64,000 bases of DNA, from the NCBI GenBank assembly GCA_030411725.1, contig MU839828.1, positions 2,294,001-2,358,000 of the forward strand, read 5' to 3'. A program made the translations under genes and the position numbers. The DNA is from Echria macrotheca (Eukaryota > Ascomycota > Sordariomycetes > Sordariales > Schizotheciaceae). Under the pieces are notes generated by a model. That model did not search any database. It saw only the letters and a list, made by a program, of their open reading frames with translations, and had not been told where the DNA came from. Below, one piece after another: positions 59,673-64,000 of this stretch; within the stretch, counting starts at the first letter, position 1; every line of letters begins with the position of its first letter.

Positions 59673-61316
59673 AGTGCGGACTTGGGCAAAGGCGCGAGGA
59701 AGACTTGAACTGGTTCGGTCGAGCAGAGGGAAGCTCCGGCGCGGGTATGGCGGGGTATAAAGACCCGGAGGCGATGATGGCGGGGCAGAGCCGAGGACGT
59801 CTATGGCGGCGGGGATTTGTTTGTGTTAGACAACCTCTTTTAAATCCCGAGCTCGCACGGGGGTCCGCGAGGCAATTTTCAACCAGACTTGAACTTTCTT
59901 CTGATCAGAGAGGGAAGACGCGACTACCGCGGGGTGACGGGCAGACGGGTGACACGTCGTGGAAAGCTGCCCACTTTCCCAGACACAGGCTCCCGTGGCC
60001 TGACAGGCCATCCCGACTTTCGGCCTGCACCTAGCGAGCATCCCGCATTGCCCACCCGGACCGGTGGGAAATCTGAGGCTAGGGGTTGTTTGCAGCTCCA
60101 TCAGGCGACTGGCCGGCGGGGCTGTGACTCTCGCTCCGGCCTCGGCCGAAACCGGGCGAGGAGCAAGTCGTCAAACACGTCGCTGTCTCGACACGCGCTG
60201 GCAGGTGGAGCCCGCCACTGGCAGAGAGAGAGAAAGACATAAAAAAAGACCTCATGAACAAATTTTTGACACACCGTACCTCTGCAGTTACCCCGATGCA
60301 GCCATTGAGTAGCCGGGCGCTGGGCTGCGACGCCGGTTCGGGCCAGTCGCATGGCCATCTCCGAGGGAGCCATTTGTTGGGCGAATGAGGCTTTTGAGAT
60401 TCCGATGGAAAAATTCGATAGCTGTCGTCGGGCGCGGGTTGGTGTCCACGATTTCGCCGCAACTCGCTCCCTCTTCCTCAGTTGGCCGTCTCTCGTCCGT
60501 CCCGGGAGATAACAAAAGCGCGCAGTTTCCCGCTCTCAACCAGGGGGTTTGCGCTTCTTATTGCAAATGTCGCGGACGCCGGGGCTCCGAAAACTGGAGG
60601 GAAGGCGGTGTGTCGAGACTCGCTTCGTTGGGGACAAGCAAGGTCAAACCCGGACTAGGACGGTCCCAGTCGCAGCGTCGTGTTTCGATCCAACATGACT
60701 GCCGCTGTCGCCGGAGCCAGCTCCACGATGATGTCGAGAAAGTGCGGTTAAGTCGGCGGATGATAAGCCATGAACAAGAATGGCGGGGTTTCGATCCATT
60801 GCGCCTCACCCACACAGGAGATGTCGATCACATGTGGGGGTGTAAACATCGCGACGGCCTCAACTGTGATTTGTAGTCTCCAGACTCAACACATCGATTT
60901 TGGCCACTTTAAGTAACGGGAACCATTTTGTGAGGACGAGAGGGACTCAAAACTCTTCGGATCGGTTTCTGGGGGGCGGGTTGAAGAGGTGCTGGAAGAC
61001 ATGATGTCGGCTGTTTTGTCAACGCAGGCGGTGTCAACACAAGACGCTGGGCTTTAGAACGGACTTTTCAAGTATTTGAAAAAGACACAAAGATGAAGTC
61101 ATCCTCTGTCAACTTCAGTCACTAATACATGTGAATGGCTGAACCCTTGACCCATGGAAGCACAAAACCCTAACCCCGAATATTCAAAAGCTCGGGCCAC
61201 CATCAGACCGTGCCGTGCAAACCTTCAAGTTTCTCGATTTCGGCGCGCAATCATTCTGTCCGCATCCCAGCAAGCAAAGACCGCCGAACGAGGGGGGACC
61301 AGCTCGCAAGGTCAAG
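59673..61316. other. Divergent intergenic region between the aminotransferase and bL33m
   Basis: Includes the open in-frame leader of the aminotransferase (59673-59825) and a telobox before bL33m. No other gene recognised; a plus frame at 60385-60876 lacks motifs. Confidence 0.5.
61166..61177. promoter_or_regulatory. Telobox upstream of the mitochondrial ribosomal protein gene
   Basis: AACCCTAACCCC lies 140 bp before the bL33m ATG. TTAGGG boxes in ribosomal-protein promoters bind Tbf1-like factors in several fungi. Motif-level evidence. Confidence 0.45.
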
Positions 61317-61698
61317 ATGGCAAAAAAACGTAAGACGCAACCTCCTGTGCTTTTTCTTTAACTACGATTTTCTAATTGAGCATGCGCAGCCAAGTCCCGC
61401 GTGCTGATCGTCCGGCTCGTCTCGATGGCCGCGACGGGCTTCTTCTACACCTTCACCCGCCCGAGGACGTCGACGCCCATGAGCATGCTCAAATATGATC
61501 CAATTGGTAGGATGAACTTTACTTCTGGCGGGATTCTGTGCCTACCTCCGAGAGGACAGACACTGGGCGCGAGAATTGGGAGGACTGTCATGAAGCGAAG
61601 AGGTGGCATCAGGAGGAATCGACGAGGCTAACATCTGTCACACCGCAGTCCGACGAAAAGTTCTGTTTGTTGAGCAAAAACGAAGAGGCGGGTCCTAG
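61317..61698 (+). CDS. Mitochondrial large-subunit ribosomal protein bL33m (MRPL39-like)
   Basis: Three short exons: 61317-61329, 61390-61506 and 61649-61698; 59 aa. Introns are 60 and 142 bp; the second has a GTAGGA donor and CTAAC branch. The joined product starts MAKKPKSRVLIVRLVSMA and continues GFFYTFTRPRTSTPMSMLKY, then DPIVRRKVLFVEQKR, the bacterial L33 pattern in its fungal mitochondrial form, at the usual length of 55-60 residues. The CxxC zinc motif of some bacterial L33 is absent, as in mitochondrial versions. It is a small basic component of the mitoribosome large subunit. No single-frame ORF covers the gene. Confidence 0.93.
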
Positions 61699-62634
61699 GC
61701 ATTTCCGTGCATACCGACTCGGAGAGGAGGCAGGTTGGGATGGGGTGATGGAGGAGACCACGATCACCGTGGAATCGATTACGATCCCTAGGACGATGTC
61801 GAATACGGACAGGCTACAGTTAGAATAACCAACACGGTTCGACAGCGAGCGGTCTGAGGCATGGAGGCAATGCGTGTACTATATCCACCACGCCCACCGG
61901 CGTGTATGTACCAAGTCCCGCTTCAGGGCATGGCAGGCGTTTGGTAATGCGGTTTGGGTATCTGTCTCTAAATAGAGGAATCGAGGTTGATACAGATGTT
62001 TCAATCTTGTATTACATGCTGAGAGAATCTGATGGAGTGTGCTGAAGCTGAGCATGTCGACCTCTGCAACTCCAAGTCTTCTTCCTATGTACTTTTGAAG
62101 TGTCACCGGGAATATTCCTTGGGTGGGTGACATAACTTCTTAGTACGATTTTTATTGATACAAAAGTTATAGGCTACTGACATAACTAGAATTCAGACAA
62201 TGGTATATCCCGAAGCTGGAGCCTGAGGCAGCCCCGCCGATGCCGAGCTCAGCTCCGGAGCGGCGGCTGCGGTTGGCGCTCGGGGATGCTCATCCGGGCC
62301 AGCTGCCGTTTCATTAGAAGCCGGGTTTAATCAACCTCGGCAGTTTGGGTGAATCCAACCTCTATCTTTTTTTTCTTTCTAGTGTACAATTTCTCTCATC
62401 ATCTCTCACTCACAGCGATCAAGACGTAATATGCCACCGATAACCAATCAATTCGTTTTTGGCTCGCATTTCAGTTCGGAAACCTAGAAGAGAGATCTGC
62501 ACAACTGATCGGACTCTCAACTTCCATATACCACAGGGAGGGGGGCCCGGATATCCCGAGGTGAAGAACAACTTAACCCCTCAACTCAACACCAACATCA
62601 TCGTAGATCTCAACTCAGAGATAACAAACACACA
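61699..62634. other. Intergenic region between bL33m and the hydrolase gene
   Basis: No gene recognised; likely 3' UTR plus hydrolase promoter, with pyrimidine-rich sequence just upstream of 62460. Confidence 0.5.
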
Positions 62635-64000
62635 ATGGCCTCCTCGTTCCACATAAAAGAGCACACGGTCGAGGCGCAGCATATCCGCGAGTACCCGCAC
62701 GCAACGGCGCACTCGCAGGAGGAGGTTCTCTATCTCGCTGTGAAGCAGTACACGCCCAAGAACAACCCGACGCCTAAACATGGAGATGTCACCATCATCG
62801 CGTCGCATGCAAATGGCTTTGTCAAGGTAATACCCTTTTCCTTATTTTTTTTCTCGGAATTTATTTCAGAGCACTAACGAGAGACAACAGGAACTCTACG
62901 AACCGCTCTGGGAAGACCTCCTCGGCCAGCTCAACCAGCGCGGCATCAACGTCCGCGGCATCTGGATCGCCGACGTAGCCTGGCAAGGCCAGAGCGGGAT
63001 AATCAACGAGGCCAACCTAGGGAACGACCGTACGTGTCTTTATCTCCGTCACACCCATCTTTGCTCCCCGCTTATTAACTTTCTCTCTCTCTCCCTCCCA
63101 GCCTTCTGGCACGACCACTCCCGCGACCTGCTGCACATGATAAACCACTTCCGCCGCTCCATGCCGCGCCCCCTAATCGGCATAGGCCACTCCTTCGGCG
63201 CCAACATAATCGTCAACCTCTCGCTGCTCCACCCGCGCCTCCTATCCTCCCTAGTCCTCCTCGACCCGGTCCTCGGCCGCTTCAAGCACCGCCCCTCGTA
63301 CGGCCTGACGCCCATGGCCAACTCGGCCCGGCGCCGCGACCTCTGGCCTTCACGGGAATCCGCCTCCTCCTCCTTCGCCCGCGCCCCCTTCTACTCGACC
63401 TGGGACCCGCGCGTCCTCGCGCTCTGGAACCAGCACGGCCTCCGCGACACGCCCACGCCGCTCTACCCATCCGCCGCGCCCCCGCAGGTGACCCTAACCA
63501 CCTCCAAGCACATGGAATGCTTCACCTACTACCGGCCCTTAGCCCAAGCCGTCAACCCAGCGACAAACGAGCGCATCGTCGACAAGACTTTGTTAGTCGA
63601 CGCCGACGCCGACACCCTCGCGCTCGACCCGAAAGTCTTCCCCTTCTACAGGGCAGAGGGCTCCCTCCCCGTCGAGAGGCTGCCGACCCTGCGCCCGGGC
63701 GCGTGCTACATCTTCGGCGAGACGAGCGACGTCAACCCGCCCGACGTGCGGCGCGAGAAGATGGAGCTCACCGGCGTGGGCACGGGGGGCAGCGGTGGCG
63801 CCAGGGCCGGACGGGTGCGGCAGACAGTCATCAAGGGGTTTGGTCATCTCGTGCCTATGGAGGCGACGACAAGGTGCGCCGAGGTCGCGGCGGAGTTTAT
63901 CGCTGACGATTTGAAGTTTTGGAAGGAAGAAGACAGGGAGTTTCGCGAGGTGTGGGCGGTCAAGTCGATTGAGGAGAAGCAGCGGATGGATGAGAATTGG
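62635..64000 (+). CDS. Alpha/beta-hydrolase fold protein, C-terminus beyond window
   Basis: Exons 62635-62826, 62891-63029 and 63102-64000 (open at the edge); 410 residues visible. The ATG at 62635 gives MASSFHIKEHTVEAQHIREY. The nucleophile elbow GIGHSFGAN places Ser141 at its centre; an early GDVTIIASHANGF forms the oxyanion strand region, and the late GFGHLVPME supplies a likely catalytic His. The architecture resembles fungal Lpx1-type peroxisomal lipases and hydrolases of secondary-metabolite clusters; a peroxisomal C-terminal signal cannot be checked because the end is missing. Substrate unknown. The neighbour set shows no biosynthetic cluster on this side. Confidence 0.85.

Overview
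The window is nuclear DNA of a filamentous ascomycete. Most genes carry short introns (about 43-225 bp) with GT..AG borders, codon use is GC-rich, and intergenic spaces are long. The gene set (vivid-type LOV photoreceptor, CreC and CreD carbon-repression factors, a GH7 cellobiohydrolase without a binding module, plant/fungal-type Fpg) fits a cellulolytic Sordariomycete, probably Sordariales/Chaetomiaceae. That placement is inferred from remembered protein resemblance; no search was run.

Layout, left to right. 1-19 kb: N-terminal part of a HUL4-type HECT E3 with an AZUL zinc domain (-, runs off the left edge); rei1 (+); an uncharacterised 538-aa protein (-); lsb5 (+), followed in frame by a repetitive open extension; a MARVEL-domain membrane protein (-); a secreted S10 carboxypeptidase (+); an unresolved minus-strand transcript-like stretch with periodic intron-like repeats; an Fpg/MMH DNA glycosylase (+); a cupin (-). 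19-30 kb: the cellobiohydrolase gene with XlnR/XYR1-like motifs and a TATA box; a decayed Ty3/Gypsy relic; vivid (-). 30-43 kb: nse2/mms21 SUMO ligase (+); a Clr5-domain protein (-); slm1 (-); a 0.6-kb terminal-inverted-repeat element; creD-type alpha-arrestin (-). 47-64 kb: creC (-), gem1/Miro (+), abd1 cap methyltransferase (-), rpn7 (+), alanine aminotransferase (-), mitochondrial bL33m (+) and a partial alpha/beta hydrolase (+) leaving the right edge.

Most coding sequences were rebuilt from several exons. Every complete spliced model gives an exact multiple of three with no internal stop. Five genes (creC, gem1, lsb5, bL33m, fpg) begin with first coding exons of only 5-19 nt.

Biological theme: a cellulase gene, two components of the ubiquitin-linked carbon catabolite repression machinery (CreC, partner of the CreB deubiquitinase; CreD, arrestin adaptor for HECT ligases) and a HECT ligase lie within 50 kb, though they do not form an operon-like unit. 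The strongest unusual signals are the in-frame extension after the lsb5 stop, the AUG-less presequence-like extension of the alanine aminotransferase, the periodic intron-like repeats at 15.3-16.7 kb, and the inverted-repeat element at 39.5-40.1 kb.
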